Assembly (NCBI GenBank): GCA_017437785.1
Contig: JAFRXH010000058.1
Coordinates: forward strand, 1 to 40,356
Direction: 5' to 3'
Source: Lachnospiraceae bacterium
GTDB lineage: Bacteria; Bacillota; Clostridia; Lachnospirales; Lachnospiraceae
Length of the DNA: 40,356 bases
Shown: in pieces, positions 23,896 to 32,300 of the stretch
Numbering within the stretch: position 1 is the first letter of the stretch
How the letters are laid out: the number at the start of each line of letters is the position of its first letter
Made by a program: the position numbers and the translations under genes
The notes under the pieces: generated by a model
Databases searched by the model: none
What the model was told of the DNA's origin: nothing
The model's input: only the letters and a program-made list of their open reading frames with translations

Positions 23896-25329
23896 TCAAT
23901 CAAAAGTAAATCTGTCGAATTCGGCTGCAACACCGTCTTCTGATGAAATAAATTCAAAATATACAGCATGCTTACCGATCACGCCGCAGTTTAAAGCTGC
24001 GGTTATTTCATTTTCGCTGCTTTTTGCGCTGAAAGATGATATTATCCTTCCGCGGTAAGAGTCAAGGCGTACGTTGATCGTAAGATCCTTATGCTTGCCT
24101 AATACAACGCTTACCGTTTTAGGAGTATTGTTTCCGAACTGCAGGTAACGGAAGCCTACGGTGGTGCCGCTGCTCATATCCACGACAGGAGAGGATATAT
24201 CATCGCGTTCCTCATATACAGGTTTGACATAAGCACGGGTCTTGCTGCCGTATATGTGGCAGGCGTACCCGGCAGAGATCCATTTGCGGGCGTCAAGGCC
24301 GTTTATATGCGCGCCCTGTGAGGTCATCTCAACGGGCTTTGATGATACAGGCTCTCCGGCAAGGAATTTAATATCGCCTATATATAATCTGCCGTCTTTT
24401 CCAAGGGCAACGTCAATGGGCTCGAGCATAGCCTGCCTGGAGAATTCGTTCACGCCGGTCTGGCGATGATAGAATACATACCATTTGCCGTTTACTTCCA
24501 TAATGGAACCGTGATTGTTGCCCCACTGATAAGTCATGGTGCCTACGCCTTCGCTGTCGTGAAGTATCTCTCCGCCGTTAAAGGAAAAGTCTCCGCCTTC
24601 GATAAAGGGACCGAGGGGCGAATCGCTGAAACGATAGGAGAGGAAGCCATTGCAGTCGCCGTAGATGCCCAGCTCGGGGATGGGCTTTTCGTAGCGCCTG
24701 GAGAAGATATATACGTATTTACCCAGTACTTTACGGGGGCTGGAAGCCTCAAAGAAAGCGTCGATCAATGAGATATGTCCGTCATCCTTTGGATTCCAGG
24801 GACAGGTTGAGTGGCCCATGGGATTGGACACAAGTGTTTCCTCTTTGAAGGTGGCCATATCATCTTCGAGTTCGACTATATAGCAGGGAGCTGCACAGCC
24901 GCCCCAGTAAGCATATACCTTTCCGTCGTCATCTACCAGCACGCCGGGATCGAAGCCCAGCTTTGTCTCTACAGGATTTTCAAAAGGGCCCCAGGGTGTT
25001 TTGGAAGAAGCGACTACCACAAGACTGCCTTTTCTTTCGGCTGCATACATATAATAAGTATCGCCTTTCTTGACCACGTCGGGCGCATAGAGTATGGAAT
25101 CATAATGTGTTTCGTATGCTACACCGTGATATTTCCAGTTTGTCATGTCATCAACGGGAGCAGACCATACTACGTAGTTCCTGCCGCAGTACTGTTCGCG
25201 CTCTATATCGTGTGAGCCGTATACATATACACGCTTTTCGCCGTTATGTTCAAATACTCTGGGCTCTCCGTCGGGTACGTGTTCCCAGAGCGGCATGTAA
25301 GGATTTGCTCCTTTGATAAATTCTTTCAT
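23896..25329 (-). CDS. Glycoside hydrolase family 43 protein
   Basis: Intracellular glycosidase of the five-bladed propeller GH43 family, acting on arabinose- or xylose-containing oligosaccharides. It is 477 residues with no signal peptide. The propeller spans about residues 1-320. It contains the pKa-modulating aspartate in F-D-P-G-V-L-V-D-D-D-G-K-V-Y and the probable general acid glutamate in D-A-F-F-E-A-S-S-P-R-K. The C-terminal 150 residues form a beta domain resembling a CBM6-type module (V-G-F-R-Y-L-Q-F-G and F-D-R-F-T-F-D at the end). AAGGAGG precedes the ATG. It follows the VirD4-like gene on the same strand but is separated by a strong terminator. Exact activity unknown. Confidence 0.85.
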   Translation of the reverse strand: MKEFIKGANPYMPLWEHVPDGEPRVFEHNGEKRVYVYGSHDIEREQYCGRNYVVWSAPVDDMTNWKYHGVAYETHYDSILYAPDVVKKGDTYYMYAAERKGSLVVVASSKTPWGPFENPVETKLGFDPGVLVDDDGKVYAYWGGCAAPCYIVELEDDMATFKEETLVSNPMGHSTCPWNPKDDGHISLIDAFFEASSPRKVLGKYVYIFSRRYEKPIPELGIYGDCNGFLSYRFSDSPLGPFIEGGDFSFNGGEILHDSEGVGTMTYQWGNNHGSIMEVNGKWYVFYHRQTGVNEFSRQAMLEPIDVALGKDGRLYIGDIKFLAGEPVSSKPVEMTSQGAHINGLDARKWISAGYACHIYGSKTRAYVKPVYEERDDISSPVVDMSSGTTVGFRYLQFGNNTPKTVSVVLGKHKDLTINVRLDSYRGRIISSFSAKSSENEITAALNCGVIGKHAVYFEFISSEDGVAAEFDRFTFD

Positions 25330-25350
25330 GGAATACCTCCTTCATGGTAT

Positions 25351-25380
25351 TAAAAAACCCCCGGCTGTTTGCCGGGGGCT
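25351..25380 (-). terminator. Terminator of the VirD4-like operon
   Basis: On the minus strand GCCCCCGGC and GCCGGGGG enclose a 5-nt loop and are followed by a run of six T (A-run at 25352-25357). It cleanly separates the VirD4-like operon from the GH43 gene. Confidence 0.9.
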
Positions 25381-25385
25381 TATCA

Positions 25386-26882
25386 TTAATCGGGATTTGA
25401 GAAAGGCACACCGTCGGCGATAAAAGCAAACTTAGTTGTGAACTTGATTACGTCGAACGTAGGCGGATGAGGTATCTCGATGGGCGGTATGGGAACCACC
25501 TTGTAATTGGAGAATGCAGGATACTGGTCGATATCCGCCATGTATGTGATGAACGGATATTCACGGCCGTGGAGTATCAGACATTCGCCCTTTTCCTTGC
25601 TGAAACGCTGAAGCTCGGTTACAGAGATCAGACGGCGTTTTTCAGCTCCGCCGGGACCCCATGCATCGATCTCGCCGCAAAGGAAGCTCATTTCGTTGAG
25701 CAGGTCACGCTCACGTGAGGTAAGGAAGATCCAGTTATCGCAGTTACCCTTGATGGTATCTGCATCTTCACCGTAACGTCCTTTAAGCTGGTGCAGTGAC
25801 TGAACTACCAGATAGAAGCGCATGTTACGGGAACGTGCTGCAGATATCATGGAAGGCATATCAGGCACCTTGGGGATGTTACAGAACTCGTCCAGTACGA
25901 AGTTAACACGTACGGGAAGTGAGAGTGAAGCCTGGCGCTGTGCTTCACCGATCAGTATTTCGTATACCTGCTTGATGAACATGGTCACCAGGAAGTGGCA
26001 GGTGGTCTTCTCATCGGGAACGATAACGTATACAGCAGTCTTTTCATGACCGAACATACGGATATCGAAAGTATTGTGGCAGAGCATATCGGTAAGTCTC
26101 TTATTCAGGTTGAAGATGGAAACCATACCGTAGAGCACGCTCATGATGGAAGCGATGGTCTTTTCGTTCTCACCGAGCAGAGTACCCTTAAACAGCATAC
26201 CGATGGTGTTCTGTGTGCTCATCTTGCCGGCCAGAGTCTTTAAGGACTCAAGAGCTGCCTGTGAGCAGAGAGCCGTAAGGCTTCGCATGTTAACCGCATT
26301 CTCTGCAGCAGCTGCTTCAAAGAGCAGGTACATATTTGCGGTCAGCAGTGTTTCTGCCATCAGGGGGTACAGAAGGTCGGTAGTGTTTTCCTTCTGTCTT
26401 GCGGAAAGTGTAGCCGCAAGGTCGTTGACCAGGTTGTTTGCTTCATCCTTACGGCCGGTGCGGTAATACTCATAGGGCAGTGCCAGAGGATCCCACATAT
26501 CGCCGTAACCGATATCACGGAAGTTGAGCACTACGGTCTTGTAACCGTGCTCTTTTGCAAAACCGCCGGTACGGACATAAAGCTCAGCCTTAGGGTCAGT
26601 AACGACGAAAGATTCGCCTGAACGTATGAACATGTTAAGAGTGGGCATACAGAAGATACGGGTCTTCTTTGAACCGGTGGCACCGAATATAAGTGTATGG
26701 GTGTCACGACCGTCAAGGTATGCCGTATGTCCGTCGGACATGATGGGCACGCCGCCTATGGGATAAGTGGGTGCATCAATATCTACCTTAGTAGCGCTGC
26801 GCTGTATCTCCTCAACAGTAGCCCAGCGGGTAGTACCCATGTTACTTTTATATCTTGTGTTTTTTATCTGAGTGCTGCTCAT
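25386..26882 (-). CDS. VirD4/TraG-like coupling ATPase without membrane helices
   Basis: 498-residue ATPase of the type IV secretion coupling protein family. Walker A is G-A-T-G-S-K-K-T (67-74), with lysine in place of the last glycine of G-x-x-x-x-G-K-T. The strand F-V-V-T-D-P-K-A-E-L-Y (92-102) is the family's V-x-x-D-P-K-G-E-L block. Walker B is N-F-V-L-D-E-F-C-N-I (327-336), followed by M-R-F-Y-L-V-V-Q-S as sensor. The N-terminal membrane anchor of VirD4 is absent; the protein begins almost directly with the R-W-A-T segment of cytosolic VirD4 forms. No relaxase, VirB4 or other conjugation gene is in the window. It is probably cotranscribed with the gene before it (12-nt gap, AAGGAGGAGG upstream). 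Conjugation seems unlikely; the substrate is unknown. Confidence 0.8.
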   Translation of the reverse strand: MSSTQIKNTRYKSNMGTTRWATVEEIQRSATKVDIDAPTYPIGGVPIMSDGHTAYLDGRDTHTLIFGATGSKKTRIFCMPTLNMFIRSGESFVVTDPKAELYVRTGGFAKEHGYKTVVLNFRDIGYGDMWDPLALPYEYYRTGRKDEANNLVNDLAATLSARQKENTTDLLYPLMAETLLTANMYLLFEAAAAENAVNMRSLTALCSQAALESLKTLAGKMSTQNTIGMLFKGTLLGENEKTIASIMSVLYGMVSIFNLNKRLTDMLCHNTFDIRMFGHEKTAVYVIVPDEKTTCHFLVTMFIKQVYEILIGEAQRQASLSLPVRVNFVLDEFCNIPKVPDMPSMISAARSRNMRFYLVVQSLHQLKGRYGEDADTIKGNCDNWIFLTSRERDLLNEMSFLCGEIDAWGPGGAEKRRLISVTELQRFSKEKGECLILHGREYPFITYMADIDQYPAFSNYKVVPIPPIEIPHPPTFDVIKFTTKFAFIADGVPFSNPD

Positions 26883-26894
26883 CTTGCCTCCTCC

Positions 26895-27758
26895 TTAATA
26901 ATTGAACTGCGCCGTAAATACTTTGGCGTTGTTTTCGATCAGCTCGGAAACATAGATACCGTCAGGTGCAAAGGCGCTGATCATGCTCTTTGTCACGATG
27001 CCGTCATAAGGCGGAGTAGAAGTATATACCGAATATACGATATCGGATGCCAGACGGTCCAGCATATCATAACCGGCAAAGTATTTATCTTCACGCAGGC
27101 GGTTAACGGATGCGATGATCATCTCCTCTGCATCCTTAGCCAGATTCAGACCGTATTCGTTGATCTCCTTGCAGATATAATTGCAAAGTTCTGCGGAATC
27201 GGGCAGCTTCATATTGATAAGCTGGATACGGAAGAACAGTACCAGAAGCTGGGTAAGCTGCTGAACTGCCTGCTGGTTGTAATTGGGTAACTGGAAGATG
27301 TAGCAGATATCATCATCCATGGTTGCAAGATATTTCATGATATCAATGAAATGCGCGTCCTCAAAGTGTCCGGTCCATTCGCTTACATCTACGGACAGAA
27401 GGCCGTGATATTCGGAGCGGAAACCTGCAGCATCTCGGATCTTCTCACCGATCTTTTCAATCTCGTGACATTCCTTGTCTGCGGGAACATAGTCTACGAA
27501 ACATTCAAGGCAACGAACATTTCCGTAGAACTCCAGCAGATTGCCGGAGGTATACATGAAACTGGTAAGCAGCATGAGAAGGTTCTCACGGTCGATACCG
27601 TTATCTGCGGCCCATAAGAGGTTGGGAACCACCAGTCTGGGCTTAGCATGAAATTTTTCGACGTTATCGCTCAGACGCTGCCATTGATCAATGACTTCCT
27701 TGAACTCATCCAGACCGTGGAGAGCCATGATCTCTTTGTAGTACGCATTTTCTGACAT
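26895..27758 (-). CDS. Degenerate AAA+ protein, partner of the VirD4-like ATPase
   Basis: 287 residues, no membrane segment, not confidently recognised. The layout follows an AAA+ domain of CbbX/SpoVK style. A start-up helix L-H-G-L-D-E-F-K-E-V-I (13-23) resembles G-L-x-x-V-K-x-x-I. Next, L-L-W-A-A-D-N-G-I-D-R-E-N-L-L (47-61) falls where the P-loop belongs, but the G-K-T residues are gone. After a weak Walker B region, F-F-R-I-Q-L-I-N-M-K-L-P-D-S-A-E-L-C resembles the lid that normally reads F-x-x-Y-x-x-x-E-L. It should therefore not hydrolyse ATP and may be an adaptor for the VirD4-like ATPase encoded 12 nt downstream. AAGGTGG precedes the ATG. The AAA+ relationship is a judgement by eye. 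Confidence 0.5.
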   Translation of the reverse strand: MSENAYYKEIMALHGLDEFKEVIDQWQRLSDNVEKFHAKPRLVVPNLLWAADNGIDRENLLMLLTSFMYTSGNLLEFYGNVRCLECFVDYVPADKECHEIEKIGEKIRDAAGFRSEYHGLLSVDVSEWTGHFEDAHFIDIMKYLATMDDDICYIFQLPNYNQQAVQQLTQLLVLFFRIQLINMKLPDSAELCNYICKEINEYGLNLAKDAEEMIIASVNRLREDKYFAGYDMLDRLASDIVYSVYTSTPPYDGIVTKSMISAFAPDGIYVSELIENNAKVFTAQFNY

Positions 27759-27817
27759 AGAACAAATCCACCTTTCCTGTATTGTTGCCTGAATTTTTAC
27801 ACAGGCATCCGCGGTAT

Positions 27818-27826
27818 ATTATAACA
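27818..27826 (-). promoter_or_regulatory. Extended -10 promoter of the pseudo-AAA/VirD4 operon
   Basis: On the minus strand TGTTATAAT is a full extended -10 element, 59 nt upstream of the start codon. The -35 (TGGTAA at 17 nt) is weak. Confidence 0.65.
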
Positions 27827-27916
27827 GATAAAGGGATATTTTACCATAATAATGTAGACTGCAGAACGATATTTGTCAGATTTATACAAAAATGAAGCCG
27901 GTCTTTTTAAAAGGCC

Positions 27917-28816
27917 TTAAGGAACAATGGAAAAATCGGAAATAGCGGCACCTTTTTCTATCTCGTCGGCGGTATGGACGGTAGAGACGAAGGTGATACC
28001 GTTATTGATAAAGCTGCCGTTCTGGATAGCGGCATTATAAACATCATGGCCCAGGCCGTCGTAGTCGTCACTGCCGGTATAAGCCAGGATAGAGCGGATG
28101 GCGGCTTTGACATAGTCCGAAGAGGATGCGTTTTCACGCTGTTCGACGATAAGCTTATCCTTATCGGCACTGCCGGCGCTTGTCTTAAAGCGTATGTGCG
28201 TATCGTTGCCGCTGCTTAAGAGTGTATATTCGCCGGTCTTGCCGGCAACGGGACTCAAACTCATGTTATCCGCGGAGAGTTTGCTGTTTAGCGCGCTTAT
28301 CAGGGCTTCCCCGGACAGCTTGCCGGGATCGGAAGCCGTATTGGAAGAAGCCGAAGCGGCAGTGGGAGTGGGAGCAGTAACAGGAGTAGGCGTGGGACCT
28401 GCTGTACCCTGCTCGTAACGGGAAACATTTATCTCGCCGGAAGCCGGAGGCATGACCGCGGGAGTGAGCGAAGGCTCCTCCTTTGGCTTGCCGTAATCGG
28501 GATTGAGAGGTGAATCGTCGGGATATTTTAGAGAACCGTCTTCATATCTTTCCGAATATGTACGGACCATGTTCCCGGATACGGCAACGGAAGGATCGTT
28601 TAAGCATTCGTTGCAGATATGGCGTTCAACGCCTACGATATCAAAAGTCTTGCAGAATTTGGTCTTGCCGCAGAAATCACAGGCTACCGGACCGCAGCCC
28701 GTAAGAAAAAGAGCACATAAAAAGAAAACTGCCCAGAGCTTTACGACAGGGACTGCATGGTATCCGCGGGATGCGGCTTTAGCTGTGCTTTTGTTTTCTT
28801 TTGTGGTAATGAACAT
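27917..28816 (-). CDS. Lipoprotein with N-terminal cysteine cluster
   Basis: 299 residues, predicted lipoprotein: hydrophobic stretch W-A-V-F-F-L-C-A-L-F and lipobox L-T-G-C (Cys41). Directly after it, six cysteines in C-D-F-C-G-K-T-K-F-C and H-I-C-N-E-C form two C-x2-C-type knuckles that could bind zinc or an iron-sulfur site outside the cell, which is unusual. A P/T/S-rich linker (about 105-170) leads to a C-terminal domain with no recognised family. The start at 28816 follows AAAGGA. It has its own promoter. It lies upstream of the pseudo-AAA/VirD4 operon on the same strand with a 158-nt gap. Confidence 0.7.
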   Translation of the reverse strand: MFITTKENKSTAKAASRGYHAVPVVKLWAVFFLCALFLTGCGPVACDFCGKTKFCKTFDIVGVERHICNECLNDPSVAVSGNMVRTYSERYEDGSLKYPDDSPLNPDYGKPKEEPSLTPAVMPPASGEINVSRYEQGTAGPTPTPVTAPTPTAASASSNTASDPGKLSGEALISALNSKLSADNMSLSPVAGKTGEYTLLSSGNDTHIRFKTSAGSADKDKLIVEQRENASSSDYVKAAIRSILAYTGSDDYDGLGHDVYNAAIQNGSFINNGITFVSTVHTADEIEKGAAISDFSIVP

Positions 28817-28850
28817 CTTTATTCCTTTTAAACCGATATTATGTAAACGG

Positions 28851-28879
28851 ATTATAGCATACCGTTCCGATAAAGTCTA
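28851..28879 (-). promoter_or_regulatory. Promoter of the cysteine-cluster lipoprotein gene
   Basis: On the minus strand TAGACT (28874-28879), 17-nt spacer, and TATAAT (28851-28856) preceded by TGC as extended -10. Confidence 0.75.
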
Positions 28880-28902
28880 TAATCCTGTATCGACAGTAAA
28901 GG

Positions 28903-28933
28903 CAAAAAAAGAACCGCCTTAAAGGCAGTTCTT
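28903..28933 (-). terminator. Terminator of the tRNA-Arg gene
   Basis: AAGAACTGCCTT and AAGGCGGTTCTT on the minus strand form a 12-bp imperfect hairpin followed by a run of T, about 10 nt beyond the tRNA 3' end. Confidence 0.9.
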
Positions 28934-28942
28934 AATGTTTCG

Positions 28943-29016
28943 CGTGCGCGACAGGATTCGAACCCACGACCTTCTGGTCCGTAGCCAGACGCTCTATCCA
29001 GCTGAGCTACGCGCAC
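28943..29016 (-). tRNA. tRNA-Arg (anticodon ACG)
   Basis: 74-nt cloverleaf on the minus strand. The acceptor stem GTGCGCG pairs with CGCGCAC, the D-arm is GCTC/GAGC, and the anticodon arm TCTGG-CTACGGA-CCAGA shows anticodon ACG, read as ICG for CGN codons. The T-arm is GTGGG-TTCGAAT-CCTGT with one mismatch position. CCA is not encoded and must be added after transcription. A strong terminator follows. Confidence 0.95.
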
Positions 29017-29188
29017 CCAGGATTGAAAGTTTTTAAAGCGCTCTTTCAACGTCCACGGGATACAATACCACATGCGTGATAAAAAGTCAAATGCTTTTTT
29101 TATAGACTTATGAAAAAAAATGTTGTAGAATAATTTTGACTGTGTTCTTAGAGTCATTGAAGACTATTTAATGAGGAGGGACAGCACA

Positions 29189-30049
29189 ATGGATGCAGAA
29201 AACAAGAATGATCAGGCAACGGATAACCGTGTATTTGTGGATGCACTGAGCGATGGTGATGCTGCCGGTAAGCAGCAGGATAATGCCATGCCGCCGGTAA
29301 ACGAGCAGAAGCCGGATCCCATGCCGCCGGTAAACGAGCAGAAGCCGGATCCTATGCCGCCGGTCAATACGCAGCAGGGCAGTCCTATGCCGCCCATTAA
29401 TACGCAGCAGAGCAGCCCGATGCCGCCCATTAATACGCAGCAGAGCAATCCGATGCCGCCTGTTAATACTCAGCAGAATAATGCCATGCCGCCTGTAAAC
29501 AATCAGAGCCCTATGGGACAGCCCGTAAATCAGGGACCTTTTAATAATCAGGCTCCGGTAAACCAGGGACCTTTTAATAATCAGGCTCCGGTAAACCAGG
29601 GACCTTTTAGCCAGGCACCGGTTAACCAGGCTCCCGTCCAGCAGCAGAATTCACTCTTCAGCGGTCCTCCCCAGCAGGAGCCCAAAAAGAAAAAGAAGGG
29701 CGGCAAGATCATTATTGCCCTCATCATTGTGCTTTTGGTTCTTGCAGGTTTGGCTGTGGGTATACTATTCGGCTTTGGCATCATAGGACCCAAGAAAGAG
29801 ATACAGCTTTCCAAGACCAGCGTTAAACTGGATAAGGGTGATGAGATCGTTATCAAAGTAGAGAACTATGAGGATGAGCTTGAGGGCATCTACCTTAACT
29901 ATGAAAGCGAAGATCCCAAGATCGCGAAGATAAAGGATGAATATGATGATGCTTTCATCATCCAGGGAAAGAAGAAAGGCAAGACTACGGTCACAGTCAG
30001 CGGAAAGGGCTGCGAGACCATCACAATAAGTGTTACGGTTAAGGATTGA
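29189..30049 (+). CDS. Proline/glutamine repeat membrane protein with Ig-like extracellular domain
   Basis: 286 residues. The cytoplasmic part is disordered and contains seven 11-residue repeats beginning M-P-P-[VI]-N (at residues 34, 45, 56, 67, 78, 89, 100), then N-Q-A-P-V-N-Q-G-P-F repeats to about 150. A K5 stop-transfer stretch and a single membrane helix (173-199) follow. The last 85 residues read like a bacterial Ig-like (BIG2) domain: L-S-K-T-S-V-K-L-D-K-G-D, then V-T-V-S-G-K-G-C and I-T-I-S-V-T-V. Start ATG 29189 is chosen because AGGAGGG lies 8 nt upstream; an in-frame ATG at 29171 lacks one. Function unknown; the repeat tail could bind a partner multivalently. Confidence 0.75.
   Translation: MDAENKNDQATDNRVFVDALSDGDAAGKQQDNAMPPVNEQKPDPMPPVNEQKPDPMPPVNTQQGSPMPPINTQQSSPMPPINTQQSNPMPPVNTQQNNAMPPVNNQSPMGQPVNQGPFNNQAPVNQGPFNNQAPVNQGPFSQAPVNQAPVQQQNSLFSGPPQQEPKKKKKGGKIIIALIIVLLVLAGLAVGILFGFGIIGPKKEIQLSKTSVKLDKGDEIVIKVENYEDELEGIYLNYESEDPKIAKIKDEYDDAFIIQGKKKGKTTVTVSGKGCETITISVTVKD
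29288..29518 (+). repeat. 33-bp coding repeat, seven units
   Basis: Seven tandem 33-nt units encode the M-P-P-V-N repeats. Units 1-2 share a G-A-G-C-A-G-A-A-G core and units 3-6 share A-C-G-C-A-G-C-A-G, suggesting two rounds of local duplication. Confidence 0.85.
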
Positions 30050-30057
30050 TAAAAAAG

Positions 30058-31047
30058 ATGAATAAGTCCGCAATAGAGATAGATCGTGTTTTTTTAAGTA
30101 CAATAGATGCGTCAAAGGCTTTTGTTGAATATAATGAATGGACCATTGACCCCGACGGTGAGATATACCAGTATATACTCCAGCTGTTCTCACATAATTT
30201 TTCACAGGCAGCTGCGAAAAAAGCGCGATATGCGGAAGATTCGTTCTTAGCGCAGATCACACCCACAGAGGCAGAGGGATTTGATGCCTTTGTGGATGTG
30301 ATAGGCGATGAAATGCATGAACTCTTAAAGGATGCTTACGGGATGCAGCCCGGCAGCGGACTCTTTATCTTCGCCACGGCGGATGAGCAGCCCGTTATTG
30401 CATTCTTTAAACTTAATTATCAGAGCCGCTTTGCCTGCGAAAAGCGCGACGGCAAGGTGGTATGGCAGAAAGATGCCAGGCTGCTCCCGGCCCACACACA
30501 GAAGGAATATGATTATTTCTATATCAATGTTTTCGAGCACAGGGTATGGATGTCGGATATGCGCTGTGTGATCGACGGTGAGAGTATCAACTATATGGAA
30601 GAGCGCATCCTGAAAGTTAATCTCGACAAGTCGGAGAAGGAGACGGTACAGGTATTCCAGGATGCGGTGATGGATACGATCAGGGAGTGCTATGAAGATG
30701 AGGCTCCCAAAAAGCTTTTTGAGTACCGTAAGGAAGTGGCAGAGGATGCGAAAGAGAAGGGCGAGATAAATCTCGTACGCATACCGCAGAGGATATTTGC
30801 GGATAACGAAAAAGCCGCAAAGCGTTATGAAGAAAAAACACAGGATCTTGAGATAAAGGATACGCCTGTGTTTGTCAGTCCCCAGACCAGAAGGAGCCTG
30901 ACAAAGAAACAGAAGATAGTTACGGAAAACGGCATCGAGATACTTGTTCCGATCGAGTTCCTCGATGATAAGAATGTATTTGAATATAAGCAGGAAAACG
31001 GCATGGTAAACATTTATATCCATGACGTGAACGGAACTCTTAAATGA
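30058..31047 (+). CDS. Nucleoid-associated protein, NdpA/YejK-like (37-kDa family)
   Basis: 329 residues resembling the 37-kDa nucleoid-associated protein family. These proteins bind DNA in bacteria, but their role is poorly defined. Recognisable family features are the N-terminal helix pair ending in E-I-Y-Q-Y-I, a central strand block L-F-I-F-A-T-A followed by V-I-A-F-F-K-L-N-Y, and a C-terminal half with Y-x-Y-F-Y-I-N-V-F and I-N-Y-M-E-E-R-I-L. There are no membrane helices. The start is uncertain: ATG 30058 is 14 nt after AAGGA, while TTG 30046 is too close to it. It begins 8 nt after the preceding stop and may be cotranscribed with it. Confidence 0.7.
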   Translation: MNKSAIEIDRVFLSTIDASKAFVEYNEWTIDPDGEIYQYILQLFSHNFSQAAAKKARYAEDSFLAQITPTEAEGFDAFVDVIGDEMHELLKDAYGMQPGSGLFIFATADEQPVIAFFKLNYQSRFACEKRDGKVVWQKDARLLPAHTQKEYDYFYINVFEHRVWMSDMRCVIDGESINYMEERILKVNLDKSEKETVQVFQDAVMDTIRECYEDEAPKKLFEYRKEVAEDAKEKGEINLVRIPQRIFADNEKAAKRYEEKTQDLEIKDTPVFVSPQTRRSLTKKQKIVTENGIEILVPIEFLDDKNVFEYKQENGMVNIYIHDVNGTLK

Positions 31048-31111
31048 TCTGAAAGGTCTAAGGCAGATATTTCATATATATGTGTGGCGGTAATACGCAA
31101 AGGGGGAGCGT

Positions 31112-32215
31112 ATGAAGGTGACCAAAAATATCCGGCGTTACATAGACGATCAGAAGAGCCTGGAGGACAGACTCTTTGGCGTAGTGCTGATCGTGGGAGT
31201 GGCTATAGTCTGGGTATCCATGGTCGTTACCTTTATAGAGAGGCTGGGGCCGACAGCCAATATAGGCTCGGTCGCTTCGGCCATAATGCTCCTTGCCGTT
31301 ATCTATGTCGCATACGGGCGCAAAAAGATGGATCTGGCCCGCCTTATGCTCTGTTATGTACTGAACTGTTTTGTTATTCCAATCTCGTTTTTTTCGTGCG
31401 GAGCCATCGACTCCGGTATGCCGCTTTATATGGTGGCAGGTCTTTTCCTGGTAGTACCTGTATTAAAAGGGGCCAAAAGGTGGGTATGTCTTCTGGTATC
31501 TTTTATCGTGGACGTAGCCTGTGTCATAGTTTCATATTATTTTATGCCGCAGGGCGTTGTGGAAGAGGAAGCATCAGGCTTTGTGGCACATCTTACGCTG
31601 CAGGCCAGGATCTTTGATATGGTCTGCTCGCTCATACTTATAGGGCTTTATCTTATCATCACCACTACGCTTATCATGGATGCTTACCAGAAAGAAAGAG
31701 AGACCGCAGAGGAACTGCTGATCAAATTAGACGAGCTCTCCAGTAAGGATGAACTTACAGGGCTTTATAACAGACGCGGTATGTTCAGCTTCCTTGAGGA
31801 TGTATCCGTAAGGAATGATGAGAGATATTATTTCTGTATGATAGATATAGATCACTTCAAGAATATAAATGATACTTACGGGCATTTCTTCGGAAATGTG
31901 GTCTTAAGACAGCTGGCCGATATAATGATGGCAGGAGTGGATGAGGATAATAATGAGATAGTGGCCAGGTATGGCGGAGAAGAATTTCTTATCATCTTCA
32001 GGGCAGACCGCCAGGAAGAAGCATTCCGCAGGATAGACAGGATCCGGGAGAAATTTACGGATGTTAAGTGGGATAAGGACCCTGATCTGATCACATCATT
32101 CAGTGCAGGACTGGTGCGCTGTTCAAGATTCGGCTCAACGGCCGAGACCATAGACTTTGTCGATAAGCTCTTATACGCCGCCAAGGAAAGCGGCCGCAAC
32201 CGTGTGAGTATGTGA
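31112..32215 (+). CDS. Membrane diguanylate cyclase (GGDEF domain)
   Basis: 367 residues. The first ~190 contain about five or six hydrophobic helices, forming a membrane sensor of no named family. The catalytic GGDEF domain follows a short linker. It has D-E-L-T-G-L-Y-N-R-R-G, the metal-binding I-D-I-D-H-F-K-N-I-N-D, and the signature R-Y-G-G-E-E-F, so it should make cyclic di-GMP from GTP. The inhibitory I-site R-x-x-D expected five residues before the signature is absent, so no product feedback through that site is predicted. GGGGGAG precedes the ATG. Confidence 0.9.
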   Translation: MKVTKNIRRYIDDQKSLEDRLFGVVLIVGVAIVWVSMVVTFIERLGPTANIGSVASAIMLLAVIYVAYGRKKMDLARLMLCYVLNCFVIPISFFSCGAIDSGMPLYMVAGLFLVVPVLKGAKRWVCLLVSFIVDVACVIVSYYFMPQGVVEEEASGFVAHLTLQARIFDMVCSLILIGLYLIITTTLIMDAYQKERETAEELLIKLDELSSKDELTGLYNRRGMFSFLEDVSVRNDERYYFCMIDIDHFKNINDTYGHFFGNVVLRQLADIMMAGVDEDNNEIVARYGGEEFLIIFRADRQEEAFRRIDRIREKFTDVKWDKDPDLITSFSAGLVRCSRFGSTAETIDFVDKLLYAAKESGRNRVSM

Positions 32216-32258
32216 TCCGGTCCGGCAAGCATCGATACCGTGGATCATATCATCCCAA

Positions 32259-32300
32259 GTGTAATCCCTGTCATCCTGAGTGCGATCCCTGTCATCCTGA
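32259..32300 (+). repeat. Tandem 21-bp repeat leading into a dispersed repeat
   Basis: Two 21-nt units (32259-32279 and 32280-32300) differ at two positions. Both contain ATCCCTGTCATCCTGA, and the second runs directly into the 27-nt dispersed element. Confidence 0.8.

Noticed and set aside
25386-27758. Conjugative element or integrated plasmid suggested by the VirD4-like gene
   Set aside because: No relaxase, VirB4, integrase or attachment-site duplication is visible near it, and the adjacent tRNA gene shows no repeated 3' end in the window.
31084-31617. 177-codon alternative frame over the diguanylate cyclase N-terminus
   Set aside because: It overlaps the true gene, and its product shows no domain.
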